From Chryseobacterium sp. ERMR1:04 (lineage in GTDB: Bacteria > Bacteroidota > Bacteroidia > Flavobacteriales > Weeksellaceae): a stretch of DNA of 64,000 nt. Both the position numbers and the translations under genes were made by a program. The stretch is taken from the NCBI RefSeq assembly GCF_001297705.1, contig NZ_LIRF01000003.1, positions 248,001 to 312,000 of the forward strand. Direction: 5' to 3'. Of the stretch, positions 9,386 through 18,570 are shown one piece after another. The notes under the pieces are model-generated. The model ran no database searches, was not told where the DNA came from, and was given only the letters and a program-made list of their open reading frames with translations. Position 1 is the first letter of the stretch; every line of letters starts with the position of its first letter.

Positions 9386-9781
9386 CTATATTCCTACTAC
9401 AGCAGTAACTTCTATTTCAATAATTACATCGCTTCTAAATAAACCTTTTACTTCTACAAGTGTGCTTGCGGGCGGATTATCTAAATTAATAAATTGATCT
9501 CTGGCTTCTCTGTATCCTGCGATTTGCGAAATATCAGAAATGAAAATCCCGAGTTTTACAATATCATTAAGACCGGCATTGCAGGTTTCTAAAATATCCT
9601 TGATGTTTTCAAAAATTTGAATGGTTTGCGTTTTTACATCATGACCCACTAGTTCCCCTTGCTTGTTGAGTGGAATTTGTCCCGACAGGATAATCATCTT
9701 CTGATGCCCCAACGGGATCTCTACGGCTTGTGACAACCCTTTTATCGTAAATACTTTTTCTGAATTTTTAAACTGTAACAT
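9386..9781 (-). CDS. Rid family (YjgF/YER057c) protein lacking the canonical Arg
   Basis: A 131-residue protein with the chorismate-mutase-like Rid fold: MIILSGQIPLNKQGELVGHD, the trimer core with DIVKLGIFISDI, and the C-terminal EIEVTAVVGI. In RidA enzymes the enamine/imine deaminase arginine lies in a PARSxVEV segment. Here the segment reads PPASTLVEV, so that Arg appears to be absent and classical deaminase activity is doubtful. The start is set at the ATG at 9781, which gives the usual family length; the longer in-frame extension would run into the divergent promoter. It is divergent from an AraC regulator that may control it. Confidence 0.85.
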   Translation of the reverse strand: MLQFKNSEKVFTIKGLSQAVEIPLGHQKMIILSGQIPLNKQGELVGHDVKTQTIQIFENIKDILETCNAGLNDIVKLGIFISDISQIAGYREARDQFINLDNPPASTLVEVKGLFRSDVIIEIEVTAVVGI

Positions 9782-9928
9782 AATTGAATGAATTAATTTT
9801 CTGCAAAATTCTACTATATTCAGCGGAATGAGATTGCTTACAATGCCATATTTCATGACTATTTGTGTCAACAGGAAAAGAGGGTTATGATTGGTGAATA
9901 GATTTTCTATTTTTGTAAAAAATCCTAC

Positions 9929-10810
9929 ATGAACGTTGTAAAACAAATAGCAGATCAAGATTCATTTCCGGGAACACATATTATCTTAACATCAAAGGGG
10001 ATAGGTACCATAGAGATTTGTCGCCAACAACATACCACCCCTTTTCATAAGCAGAATATGTTGAAAGAACATTTTCTGTTATTTGCTATGGAAGGAGTGA
10101 ATGAATTGCGCATTGGAAATCAACTCTTTTCTTTAAAAAAGGGCGATATGTTATTGATAAAAAAAGCGACGTATGTTGAGATCATAAAAAGTGGTAATGC
10201 CCTCAATAACTTTATGTATGAGAGTGTTTCTTTCACTTTGAAGAAAGACATCATTATTGATTTTATTAAATTGATTCAAACAGATGATTATTTAGGAAAG
10301 CCCGTTCCGGATGATGAAGTAATCGTTCATTCTTACGGTGGGAGATTGCAATCCTTCTTAGCATCATTACAGCCTTACTTTGATGATAATGAAAATATAA
10401 AAACAGAATTATTTAAGCTTAAAATTTTAGAATTGCTGTTTGACCTTTCACAGGAAAATCCAAGATTTTTACAACAATTGATTCATCTTAATCGGTATGA
10501 AACCAGAGATTTGGTAAAAACGATGGAAGCGTATTGCTTTCAACCTTATACCCTTCAAGAGTTGGCGCATATTTCGGGAAGAAGTTTGTCTAGCTTCCGC
10601 CGGGAGTTTGAATCTCTGTATCATAGCTCACCTGCGAAGTGGATACAGGAAAAGAGATTACAAAAAGCCAAAGATTTACTCCTTTCTACCCAGCTTACGA
10701 TTGCCAATGTTTGCGATGAAGTAGGTTATGAAAATGTATCACATTTCTCCCGTTTGTATAAAAGTCATTTCGGATTCAGTCCGAGCGAAACCAAAAAGAA
10801 GCTACTGTGA
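9929..10810 (+). CDS. AraC family transcriptional regulator
   Basis: A 293-residue regulator with an N-terminal cupin-like sensor (about 1-170) and a C-terminal pair of helix-turn-helix motifs: TLQELAHISGRSLSSFRREF, and ANVCDEVGYENVSHFSRLYK followed by the GFSPSE signature. TATTTTTG at 9908-9915 is a -7 element. It is divergent from the Rid gene across 147 bp, the usual arrangement for a regulator and its target. The ligand is unknown. Confidence 0.9.
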   Translation: MNVVKQIADQDSFPGTHIILTSKGIGTIEICRQQHTTPFHKQNMLKEHFLLFAMEGVNELRIGNQLFSLKKGDMLLIKKATYVEIIKSGNALNNFMYESVSFTLKKDIIIDFIKLIQTDDYLGKPVPDDEVIVHSYGGRLQSFLASLQPYFDDNENIKTELFKLKILELLFDLSQENPRFLQQLIHLNRYETRDLVKTMEAYCFQPYTLQELAHISGRSLSSFRREFESLYHSSPAKWIQEKRLQKAKDLLLSTQLTIANVCDEVGYENVSHFSRLYKSHFGFSPSETKKKLL

Positions 10811-10903
10811 TAAAATCTATTTTATTTAACTTGAATGGATTGAAATCTATTGATGAAGAAACAACGATTGTGTAAAAAGGAATAATTAAAAATTCAATAA
10901 AAC

Positions 10904-11167
10904 ATGAAACACCATTTTGCAGATTTATTATACCGTGAAGACGAATATTGGACGATTGTTCCCAAAGGCTATACAGAGGAGGAGACTTCATGGTCTGCGT
11001 ACTACCAAAAGAATAGTAATAATGGAGATATCTATTTTCTGGGTAAAGGATCACGAACGATAAAATCTACTGCTTCTAATGCAGCAGAGAAAAAAGAAGC
11101 GGCCGTTAAGCAATTTGAGATCTATGAAAGAGAAGCTGAAGAAACTCTTAAACCTTATCTACTTTAA
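10904..11167 (+). CDS. Small hypothetical protein
   Basis: An 87-residue soluble protein I do not recognise. It is rich in Tyr, Trp and charged residues (DEYWTIVPKGYTEEETSWSA), with a short beta-like middle (GDIYFLGKGSRTI) and a Lys/Glu helical tail. There is no signal peptide or membrane segment. Two bases separate its stop from the next start, so the two genes are very likely translated from one message and may form a functional pair. Confidence 0.6.
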   Translation: MKHHFADLLYREDEYWTIVPKGYTEEETSWSAYYQKNSNNGDIYFLGKGSRTIKSTASNAAEKKEAAVKQFEIYEREAEETLKPYLL

Positions 11168-11169
11168 AT

Positions 11170-12102
11170 ATGAACGTCAAAGAACATTGGAGAATACCAC
11201 TTAAGAATGCAGTTTTTGGAAGCATAAAACCAGAGATTGATCCTTTTGATGACACGCATTTTTATATAAGTGATGGTTGGGGATCTTCATTTCCTTCGAT
11301 GAAACTTCGAAAGCTTACTCTTGAAACGGGCGATGAGGTCAATAGCATTTCCATTAAAAATTCTGTTCGCTGTTTATATTGGAATGAGAATCAAAAAGAT
11401 CTTTTTGCGGTTTCTGACAATACCATATTTCAGATAGACGGAACTCACTTTGCTATTGAAAAGAAGTTAAAGAAAGGAGTTCCAAAATACAGTGATTATA
11501 TCAATTCGAATGAAAAAGATATTTTGCTGATGATGAATTTCAGTTCAAATGTTCTGAATATTTATGATTGTGCTACGGAAACCTCAGCAAAAAAGAAAAT
11601 GAAATCCTGCAGAGGAATCAGCAAAGAAAGTGAAAACAGTTTTCTTATTTTCTGTGGACATTATGGTGCTGTGATGAGGTATGATCTCACAAAAAATGAA
11701 ACAGAAGAAGTACTGAAAACAGAAATCTACCGAAATGTGATTCATAGGAAATCGGGAAAGCTCTATCTTCAAGGTGGAATCTTAGAGCCCGCTACAGAAA
11801 CAAAACATGAAAGAATAGGACCTATTCCAAAGCTTATCATCTATCAATCGCTGGAGGATAAAGCACCATGTACAATAGAATTAGATTTCCATTTTACCGA
11901 TTTTTTAGTCTCTGACGATGAAGAAAGGGTCTATTTCTACGAAGACAATAGGGTATGGGTATATTCCTTAGAGCATAAAAAGATAGAAAATCATTTCATT
12001 TTTGAAGAAAACATAAGAATTCTACAGATTTTCGATAAACAAAGAAAAATAATAGGCTATCCTTATGATGATGAAAAAGTACTGATATGCTGGAAGTTAT
12101 GA
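11170..12102 (+). CDS. Hypothetical beta-propeller-like protein
   Basis: A 310-residue cytoplasmic protein with no signal peptide and no family I can name. Its pattern of short strands with recurring aromatic and Asp residues (HFYISDGWG, CLYWNENQKDLFAVSDN, NVLNIYDCA, FLIFCGHYGAVMRYDLT, KLYLQGGI, RVYFYEDNRVWVYSLEHK) suggests six or seven blades of a WD40/YVTN-like propeller, a scaffold for protein contacts. It is cotranscribed with the preceding small gene. The fold is inferred only from the periodic pattern. Confidence 0.6.
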   Translation: MNVKEHWRIPLKNAVFGSIKPEIDPFDDTHFYISDGWGSSFPSMKLRKLTLETGDEVNSISIKNSVRCLYWNENQKDLFAVSDNTIFQIDGTHFAIEKKLKKGVPKYSDYINSNEKDILLMMNFSSNVLNIYDCATETSAKKKMKSCRGISKESENSFLIFCGHYGAVMRYDLTKNETEEVLKTEIYRNVIHRKSGKLYLQGGILEPATETKHERIGPIPKLIIYQSLEDKAPCTIELDFHFTDFLVSDDEERVYFYEDNRVWVYSLEHKKIENHFIFEENIRILQIFDKQRKIIGYPYDDEKVLICWKL

Positions 12103-12227
12103 TGCAATAAGCGTCTATACAAAAGGTTGTTTTAGGTAAATCACAATAAACTGATAAATGTCAGTATCTTTATTATTTTTATTCAGTCTAAATAAATATA
12201 AATTTGTCTCAATAAAAATAACTATTA

Positions 12228-13523
12228 ATGAAGAAGACTTTTATCCTTTCTGCTGTTGCATTTTGCGCTCTTGTAGAAGCTCAATATTGTTCACCCACAT
12301 TTCAATATGGTGCAGACAGCAACATGATTACCAATGTTACTTTTGGAAGCATCAACAATACCTCTCCGTTTCAAGCAGGAACAACGCCTGTTTATGAAAA
12401 TTTCATTTCAAAATCTACAGATGTACAATCAGGAGTAAGTTATCCGATTTCCGTAAAAGGACCTTCAGGAACTTTTCCGAGTGATGTGGTGGTGTTTGTT
12501 GATTTCAACCAAAACGGAAATTTCAATGATGCAGGAGAAAGTTTTTATATCGGTCGTTTAGAGGCAGCTAATCCTGCTAATGCATTTACGGTTACAGCAA
12601 ATATTGCCATCCCAAGCAATGCAACTGCCGGAGTTACAAGAATGAGAGTTCTTAAAAATAGTAATACGGCAGCCTATTCCAATCCCAATGCTGCAAACTC
12701 AATCAATACAGCATGTGATACAAACCTTAGAGCAGGACAAACAGAAGATTACACCATTAATATTATAGGAAATACTTCAGTATTCCCTGCGCCTTATTGC
12801 GGAGATGAAAATATTACAAGTCTTACTGTTAGCGAAATAACCAAAGTAGAATTCGCAGACCTTACCAAAAATAGTCCGATTAACGGTTCTTCTGCAATGA
12901 TAGAAAACTTTATCAGTACTGTATTTGACGTTAACCGAGGAGGTTCATATCCTATCTCTGTAACAGGAGGAACTCACGGACAAACTACGGTTTCAGCGTA
13001 TGCTTACATCGATTTTAACCATAACAATACTTTTGAGGATCATGAAAAATTCAATCTGGGGTATTTAGACAATTCAAATCCGGTTCCGAATGAGCAGTCC
13101 GGTATCACTTCGGCTACGATTGCGATTCCTGCTGATGCATTGTTGGGGGCAACGCGTTTCAGATTGGTAAAAGCGTATGAATCCAGCTCATGGATGGGAA
13201 CATTAGAAAACTTACCATGTCCGAAAGACTGGTTCATTGGGCAGGTAGAAGATTACACGATCAATGTACAGCCAGCAAGTCTCTCTACAAAAGAAGTGGC
13301 TAAAGAATCATCAAAAATATATCCCAATCCTACCACAGGCTTAGTTTATATTAAAAGCACAGAGAAGGTAGAGAAATTTGAAGTCTACAATATATCTGGA
13401 CAAAAGTTATCAGAAGGAAATTCTACAACCATCAACATCAGTGATTTTGTTCCGGGAACTTATTTGATTAAAATTCAGACGAACAGCAAAAAAATAAGTA
13501 CAGAAAAAATAATTAAACAGTAA
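12228..13523 (+). CDS. Secreted GEVED-domain protein with T9SS sorting domain
   Basis: Exported 431-residue protein. A signal peptide ends near Ala18 (FCALVEA/QYCSP). Two GEVED-type beta domains follow, each with a calcium-loop-like core: VFVDFNQNGNFNDAGE (about 95-110) and AYIDFNHNNTFEDHEK (about 255-270). Both end with a GQxEDYTINV strand. Residues 360-431 form a type A T9SS sorting domain: KIYPNPTTGLVYI, FEVYNISGQKL, FVPGTYLIKI. It should be exported by Sec and moved across the outer membrane by the type IX system. A -7 element TAAATTTG is at 12199-12206. Its target is unknown; GEVED proteins are often adhesins or accompany surface peptidases. Confidence 0.92.
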   Translation: MKKTFILSAVAFCALVEAQYCSPTFQYGADSNMITNVTFGSINNTSPFQAGTTPVYENFISKSTDVQSGVSYPISVKGPSGTFPSDVVVFVDFNQNGNFNDAGESFYIGRLEAANPANAFTVTANIAIPSNATAGVTRMRVLKNSNTAAYSNPNAANSINTACDTNLRAGQTEDYTINIIGNTSVFPAPYCGDENITSLTVSEITKVEFADLTKNSPINGSSAMIENFISTVFDVNRGGSYPISVTGGTHGQTTVSAYAYIDFNHNNTFEDHEKFNLGYLDNSNPVPNEQSGITSATIAIPADALLGATRFRLVKAYESSSWMGTLENLPCPKDWFIGQVEDYTINVQPASLSTKEVAKESSKIYPNPTTGLVYIKSTEKVEKFEVYNISGQKLSEGNSTTINISDFVPGTYLIKIQTNSKKISTEKIIKQ

Positions 13524-13567
13524 AAACACATATCTAATCATATCCATATCAATTTTTGTTTTTTTCT

Positions 13568-13597
13568 AACCGACAGGCTATATCTGTCGGTTTTTTT
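13568..13597 (+). terminator. Intrinsic terminator of the GEVED gene
   Basis: Perfect 9-bp stem AACCGACAG/CTGTCGGTT with a 7-base loop, then a T-tract. The following 176 bases up to the AhpD-like gene show no feature I can support. Confidence 0.85.
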
Positions 13598-13773
13598 GTG
13601 GTGGATATTTGGGTTCTGGGCTGTTCATAATTTTAAAATTGGTATAGAAAACGGATACTTTAAAGCTCTAATTTTGTTGAATAAATAAGGCGTAAATTAT
13701 TTTAAATTAAATAGTTGAATTAATTATTGCCATTCATGTTTTTATTTAAACAAAATATATAAATTTCAATACA

Positions 13774-14208
13774 ATGACAAAAAGAATTAGAATTGACGAA
13801 GTAGAAGCGGTTGGTTACAAAGCTGTATTAGGAATGGAGAAATTCATTGAAAGTACTCCATTAACGAGAACCCATAAAGATTTAATCAAGATCAGAGCTT
13901 CTCAGATCAACGGATGTGCCTTTTGCATAGATATGCATACCAAAGACGCCCGTAAAGCAGGAGAAACAGAGCAGCGTATTTATGCATTGAATGCCTGGAG
14001 AGACACACCATTTTTTACAAAAGAAGAACGTGCAATTCTGGCATTGACTGAGGAAGTAACGTTGATCAGTAAACATGTGAGTGATGAAACCTACAAAAAT
14101 GCTGCTGAGGTTTTGGATGAAACTTATTTGGCACAGGTTATCTTAGCGATCATTACGATCAATATGTGGAATAGAATCGGAATTGCAACCGCTCTGATTC
14201 CTTCTTAA
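13774..14208 (+). CDS. Carboxymuconolactone decarboxylase / AhpD-like protein
   Basis: An all-helical 144-residue AhpD-like protein. The redox centre ASQINGCAFCIDMHTKDAR holds Cys48, Cys51 and His55, the CxxC-xxxH arrangement of alkylhydroperoxidase D. This argues for a peroxidase or disulfide role rather than lactone decarboxylation. It is convergent with a DoxX gene and near a MocR-type regulator. AhpD-like, DoxX and MocR genes often cluster in Bacteroidota, which suggests a shared redox-stress role (inference). Confidence 0.92.
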   Translation: MTKRIRIDEVEAVGYKAVLGMEKFIESTPLTRTHKDLIKIRASQINGCAFCIDMHTKDARKAGETEQRIYALNAWRDTPFFTKEERAILALTEEVTLISKHVSDETYKNAAEVLDETYLAQVILAIITINMWNRIGIATALIPS

Positions 14209-14222
14209 AGTTTTTGTAGATA

Positions 14223-14257
14223 CAAAAAAGCAAAGCTCTCAAATTGAGAGCCTTTGC
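14223..14257 (-). terminator. Terminator of doxX (minus strand)
   Basis: GCAAAG-CTCTCAA pairs with TTGAGAGCCTTTGC across one bulge. Read on the minus strand it is followed by a run of six T, so it serves the DoxX gene. Confidence 0.7.
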
Positions 14258-14288
14258 TACATTAAATAATAAGTAAATAACTGTGGTT

Positions 14289-14738
14289 TTAGTCATTTTT
14301 GCTTTTGGTCATGAATTGATCTAGGCTCCATTCATAAGACTTCATCCTCGAAAGGAATAAACTTGAGGTACAGGTTACAAATACAGCATAATTGATGGGA
14401 GCTTTTATTCCTTTAAATACAGTCATTGATAGGATGAAAATCAAGGTAAGAATACAACCTCCAATGGCTGCATATTTCGTTTTATAACCAACGATCAAAA
14501 GAATCCCGATCACAATTTCAGCGATTGTAGCAATGCTTCCCATTATATTCACGGCTGGTCTGTCGAGAAAAGGCATTAGAGTGGTGGTGTAATCTATGAA
14601 ATTGTTCCAATTGCCCCATTCGATATTTCTTTCACCCATAGGTCCTAAAATTCCAAGTCGGTCTGAGACTGGTGTTAGAAAAGTAATTCCTAAGGCAAAT
14701 CTTAGAAGAAGCTGAGGTGTTTTAAACGAATTTTCCAT
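14289..14738 (-). CDS. DoxX family membrane protein
   Basis: A 149-residue inner-membrane protein with four predicted helices (LLLRFALGITFLTPV; AVNIMGSIATIAEIVIGILLIV; AAIGGCILTLIFILSM; YAVFVTCTSSLFL), the DoxX layout. Relatives are subunits or partners of quinone-linked redox systems. TACTTTTG, a -7 element, is on the minus strand at 14779-14772. It is divergent from the MocR regulator, so it is a likely target of it. Confidence 0.85.
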   Translation of the reverse strand: MENSFKTPQLLLRFALGITFLTPVSDRLGILGPMGERNIEWGNWNNFIDYTTTLMPFLDRPAVNIMGSIATIAEIVIGILLIVGYKTKYAAIGGCILTLIFILSMTVFKGIKAPINYAVFVTCTSSLFLSRMKSYEWSLDQFMTKSKND

Positions 14739-14965
14739 GTAAATTGATCTTAATTGTTGTTATTTCTGACACAAAAGTAAGATAGATTTGGGATGTTCAT
14801 ATATTCCAGTTCTTATAAATAATACAGCCCAGAAGTAAATTCATAAATTCTGTTGATGGAATTGAATTTGATTTTACAAGCATATCAATTTAACTTCTTT
14901 AATAATGAAAGGATAATGATTTTGGATTAAATTTGTTTATTAATATTAAACAAATAGCAGCCCAG

Positions 14966-16429
14966 ATGTTACCTTATAAAACTTTAATTGAGCTTGAGAG
15001 AAATACACCTGTTCCTTTGTATATACAGGTTTGTAATAATTTCATATCATTAATTACTAATGGTACTTTACAACCTTCAGATATCCTTCCAAGTTCGAGG
15101 ATATTAGCCGACCTCATCGGAATTAATAGGAATACTGTAAAACTAGCTTATGAAGAATTGATCAGTCAAGGTTGGGCAGAATCTGTTGAGCGGAAGGGGG
15201 TTTTTGTTCTTTCTAATTTGCCTGTGATTTCCAAAAAAGGATTATCAGAAACAATTAAAAATAATGATTCTAATGAATCTTTCATTTGGAGCAATGAATT
15301 TAAAAACAAAGTGCCCGGGAAAAATTTTCAGAAAATTGGTTTAACGATTGATGATGGTTTTCCGGATGTTCGTTTAGCACCTGTAGATCAATTAATGCGG
15401 GAATACAGAAGTCTTTCAAGAAAATTCTTTGGTAAAAATTATCTGAAATATGGAAGTTCGAAAGGCTCAGAACATCTTCGTGATTCTATTTGTAATTATC
15501 TTTCCAACACACGAGGGCTGACGGTTTCAACAGATGATTTACTCATCACAAAAGGGAGTCAGATGGGGATTTATCTTGCTTCCAAATTATTGATTAATCC
15601 TTCAGATCTTGTAGCTGTTGGAGTTTCAAATTATACGTATGCTGATGATACTTTTAAACATTTAGGGGCTAAGCATATTAGAATTCCGATCGATGAAAAT
15701 GGGATGGATATTGATTTTCTGGAAGAAGTTTTAAAAAAGAAAACTATAAAAGCATTATATATTGTTCCTCATCATCATTTCCCGACAACGGTCACAACAA
15801 GCATGGAACGCAGATTAAAGTTATTAAATCTCGCCAGAGAATATCGTTTTGCAATCATTGAAGACGACTATGATTTTGATTTTCACTATGATAATAAACC
15901 TTATCTGCCATTGGCAAGTATTGACCACAATCATAACGTTATTTATATTGGTTCGATTTCCAAGACTTTTGCACCGGCTTTAAGAATAGGATTTATGGCT
16001 GGTCCATCAATATTTATTAACGCAGCAGCTTGTTTAAGAGAATTGATTGATAAACAAGGTGATACGCTGTTGGAAGATGCGTTCGCGATGATGTTTGAAA
16101 GCGGAGAAATGGAAAGACATTTTAGAAAATCATTGAAAATTTATAAACAGCGAAGAAATCTTTTCTGTGATATATTAACATCAGATTTTAACGGATTGGT
16201 TGAATATAAGACTCCGGAAGGTGGTCTTGCGGTTTGGTCTACTTTTGATAAAAATATTAATTTGGTGAAAATGTCTGAAAACGCAGAGAAAAAAGGACTT
16301 TTCATCGACAATGGAACTTTTTACAAGAATGAAATTTTCAATACCAATTCAATGAGATTGGGCTTTGCTTCATTAAATGAAACTGAAATGATAAAAGCAC
16401 TTTCGCTACTTAAAGAAGTGCTATCTTAA
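14966..16429 (+). CDS. MocR/PdxR-type GntR regulator with aminotransferase domain
   Basis: A 487-residue fusion. An N-terminal winged helix (PLYIQVCNNFISLITNGTL, LIGINRNTVKLAYEELISQGW) is joined by a linker to a fold-type I aminotransferase domain with the PLP lysine in SISKTFAP (Lys333) and AIIEDDYDFDFHYDN. Such proteins sense PLP or amino-acid aldimines and do not catalyse transamination. The start is the ATG at 14966: a perfect -7 element TAAATTTG at 14928-14935 overlaps the alternative TTG start at 14933, so the longer frame would lie upstream of the transcript. It is divergent from doxX. Confidence 0.88.
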   Translation: MLPYKTLIELERNTPVPLYIQVCNNFISLITNGTLQPSDILPSSRILADLIGINRNTVKLAYEELISQGWAESVERKGVFVLSNLPVISKKGLSETIKNNDSNESFIWSNEFKNKVPGKNFQKIGLTIDDGFPDVRLAPVDQLMREYRSLSRKFFGKNYLKYGSSKGSEHLRDSICNYLSNTRGLTVSTDDLLITKGSQMGIYLASKLLINPSDLVAVGVSNYTYADDTFKHLGAKHIRIPIDENGMDIDFLEEVLKKKTIKALYIVPHHHFPTTVTTSMERRLKLLNLAREYRFAIIEDDYDFDFHYDNKPYLPLASIDHNHNVIYIGSISKTFAPALRIGFMAGPSIFINAAACLRELIDKQGDTLLEDAFAMMFESGEMERHFRKSLKIYKQRRNLFCDILTSDFNGLVEYKTPEGGLAVWSTFDKNINLVKMSENAEKKGLFIDNGTFYKNEIFNTNSMRLGFASLNETEMIKALSLLKEVLS

Positions 16430-16509
16430 ACTTTGGGCTGTGCCTTATTTTACAATTGGAACAATAAGTTCTGCAGCATCTATTTTAGCTTTGTATTCAA
16501 TAATTATAT

Positions 16510-16600
16510 AATGCAGATTAAAGAAGTTAAAAAAGAAGTAGAAATACAGCAGTGTTGGGAAGTTATTTCATTATTAAGACCTCATAGGTATTTTTTTTTG
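16510..16600 (+). pseudogene. Remnant of a GNAT acetyltransferase N-terminus
   Basis: An ATG frame reads MQIKEVKKEVEIQQCWE and then stops. Dropping one A at 16560-16562 restores VISLLRPHR, giving the CxEVxxxLRPH start typical of a GNAT subfamily. Nothing GNAT-like follows, so the gene is both frameshifted and truncated. A -7 element TAGCTTTG remains at 16486-16493. The surrounding 16430-16711 holds no other coding signal. Confidence 0.45.
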
Positions 16601-16711
16601 GTATAAATTTTCTGAATATCCAATCGTAGTTCTACTACAATTTTTCAATTTTAACACGAATACTTAGGGATTAGAAATATTTTTTATTAATTTTATCATA
16701 TAACACACTTG

Positions 16712-17734
16712 ATGGTAATAGATTACATAAAATATAAGATCCGTAATGGAGATTCTCTTCATTCAATTGCTTCCCGGTTAGGAATGACTGCTGAAGACCT
16801 AAAACTGTTTCATAATGCACACTGCGAGAAGATAGAAACGCTTTGGTTTGATAATATCCCGCCTATAGAATTCATTTTGGTTCCACTGAATTATAAAACT
16901 GAAGAGCAGAAAGAACAGGAAAAAAGAGAAAGTCTTCCTTCGCTAGAATTGTTGAATGCATTACATGCTAAGGAATATAAAGTTTGTGAAACTTTTGAAA
17001 GCAGTGATGAAACTCCTTTAACAGTGGAGTATACCATCAGTTTAGAAACCCGAAAGCATCAAAACAAATCGATCATTACATTTAATCGGAAAGATTTTGT
17101 AACCAACGGGGAAATTCCCGACAACAAAGTAAGTACGCTTATTCTTGCCTGCATGGAAAGTGTATTGCCTGTAGATTTTCTCCTTCATGATAACGGATTG
17201 ATGGCAGGTTTTTTAAATCATAAAGAAATAAAAACGCGGTTCCTGCAAAAACGTCATGATCTGGAAGAATATTTTCTCGGAGAAACGAATACAAGTTACC
17301 TCAATTTATTTCAGGAAAACTGCAGCGATGAAAACTTATTTTTAAAACAATTCTGTTCCAGCTTACTTTTTCAGACCTTATTTCCCAACATAGAATGGTT
17401 CCAAAAGAAAGCACCTTGGATAGAAAGTTTTTACTTTTTTCAAAACTCTTTTCGAGTACAATGCAGTATGGAGGCTGAGCATAGAGATGAAGAGAAAGAT
17501 GTTATTCAAACTATTGTAACTGGGAAAACCATAGATTCAGGGAGCTTTCAAGAAATTAAGAGAGGGATCATATGTCATGAAACGATTGAAAAAAATACAT
17601 CAGGAGAAATCCAAATACAATATACCACCCATAAACAAAATAAATGTTTGATCCGAGCTGAGTCAAGCCTGATTTTCAGAAATGAAGAAGCTGTTGATTA
17701 CAAACACCATCTCACTTTAACACAAATGATATGA
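16712..17734 (+). CDS. LysM-domain protein of a spike/effector cluster
   Basis: A 340-residue protein with no signal peptide. The N-terminal LysM module (IKYKIRNGDSLHSIASRLG, then LKLFHNAHC) covers residues 4-50. The rest, rich in aromatic and acidic residues, is a domain I do not recognise. Lack of a signal peptide argues against ordinary wall export. In Bacteroidota such LysM proteins often sit next to PAAR-like DUF4280 genes and large toxins, so a chaperone or structural adaptor role is inferred. The ATG at 16712 is used; a TTG directly precedes it. Its stop overlaps the next start as ATGA. Confidence 0.75.
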   Translation: MVIDYIKYKIRNGDSLHSIASRLGMTAEDLKLFHNAHCEKIETLWFDNIPPIEFILVPLNYKTEEQKEQEKRESLPSLELLNALHAKEYKVCETFESSDETPLTVEYTISLETRKHQNKSIITFNRKDFVTNGEIPDNKVSTLILACMESVLPVDFLLHDNGLMAGFLNHKEIKTRFLQKRHDLEEYFLGETNTSYLNLFQENCSDENLFLKQFCSSLLFQTLFPNIEWFQKKAPWIESFYFFQNSFRVQCSMEAEHRDEEKDVIQTIVTGKTIDSGSFQEIKRGIICHETIEKNTSGEIQIQYTTHKQNKCLIRAESSLIFRNEEAVDYKHHLTLTQMI

Positions 17735-18567
17735 AAAATTACACCATTAAACAAGGCGATACTTTCGTTTCGCTCTCTCAACAATTCAACATTAAATATG
17801 ATGGACTTCTAAAAACCTATCATAACCTTCACTGCCCGATCGAAGATGTGATGCAGGAACCCATTCCGGGAAAACAAATCATCATTCCTGAAGATCCTGA
17901 GTTTTTTGAAACCAAAGAATCAATCTCTGAAAATGTACAAGATGAGGTAACAGATCCGATGAATGGTTATGATGAACTAGTAGAAAATGAGGCCGAACCC
18001 GAAACTACAGCATCTGCAGATTCACTGAAATCTGAGGAGGAAAAAACTGAAAAAACACCACAGGAAAACAAAGCAAGCGACCATGACGGAAAATATTTCA
18101 TTATTCAGAAAGGGAAGGCCCAATGCAATCAGGGAAATCAGTTTCCTCAGTTTAAAGTAAGTTCCCATCACAGGCATTATTGTAATGATCCGGGTGATAA
18201 TCCTGATTATCTTGCCGTCACAGAAAATGATCTGCAATTTAATCCTTCGGGGCCAAGTTTCGGACAATGTAAGCTGAAACCCTCATCAGGCGGCAACCTT
18301 CCCTGTGCTTTTGCGCCTGCCGGAAAATGGCAAAAGGTGTATGAAAAAACAAAAGTAGATGGCAACAGTTTTCTTTCAGAGATCTCTGAACTGATGTGCA
18401 GCACAGGAGGTAAAATTACCGTTCTCAAACACGGACAACAGAGTGAACTCAGCAAAAAACAAGTCGCAGATGCAGATTCAAGAGAACAGCAAGTCTACAA
18501 TCCTGTTGTTGATTTTGAGGAATTTAAAGAAGAGATTAACGGAACAGATGAACTTTATTATGTATAA
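17731..18567 (+). CDS. LysM plus DUF4280 (PAAR-like) protein
   Basis: A 278-residue protein in three parts. First is an N-terminal LysM module (YTIKQGDTFVSLSQQFNIKY, with a TYHNLHCP echo of the upstream protein's FHNAHC). Second is an acidic low-complexity linker (about 55-125). Third is a C-terminal DUF4280-like domain with KGKAQCNQG, GQCKLKPSSGG, PCAFAPAGKW and MCSTGGKITVLKHGQ. By family knowledge this domain is a PAAR-like cone that could sharpen a contractile spike and carry cargo. It has no signal peptide. It is translationally coupled to the gene before it, and 3 bases separate it from the effector gene. Confidence 0.8.
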   Translation: MKNYTIKQGDTFVSLSQQFNIKYDGLLKTYHNLHCPIEDVMQEPIPGKQIIIPEDPEFFETKESISENVQDEVTDPMNGYDELVENEAEPETTASADSLKSEEEKTEKTPQENKASDHDGKYFIIQKGKAQCNQGNQFPQFKVSSHHRHYCNDPGDNPDYLAVTENDLQFNPSGPSFGQCKLKPSSGGNLPCAFAPAGKWQKVYEKTKVDGNSFLSEISELMCSTGGKITVLKHGQQSELSKKQVADADSREQQVYNPVVDFEEFKEEINGTDELYYV

Positions 18568-18570
18568 GCT

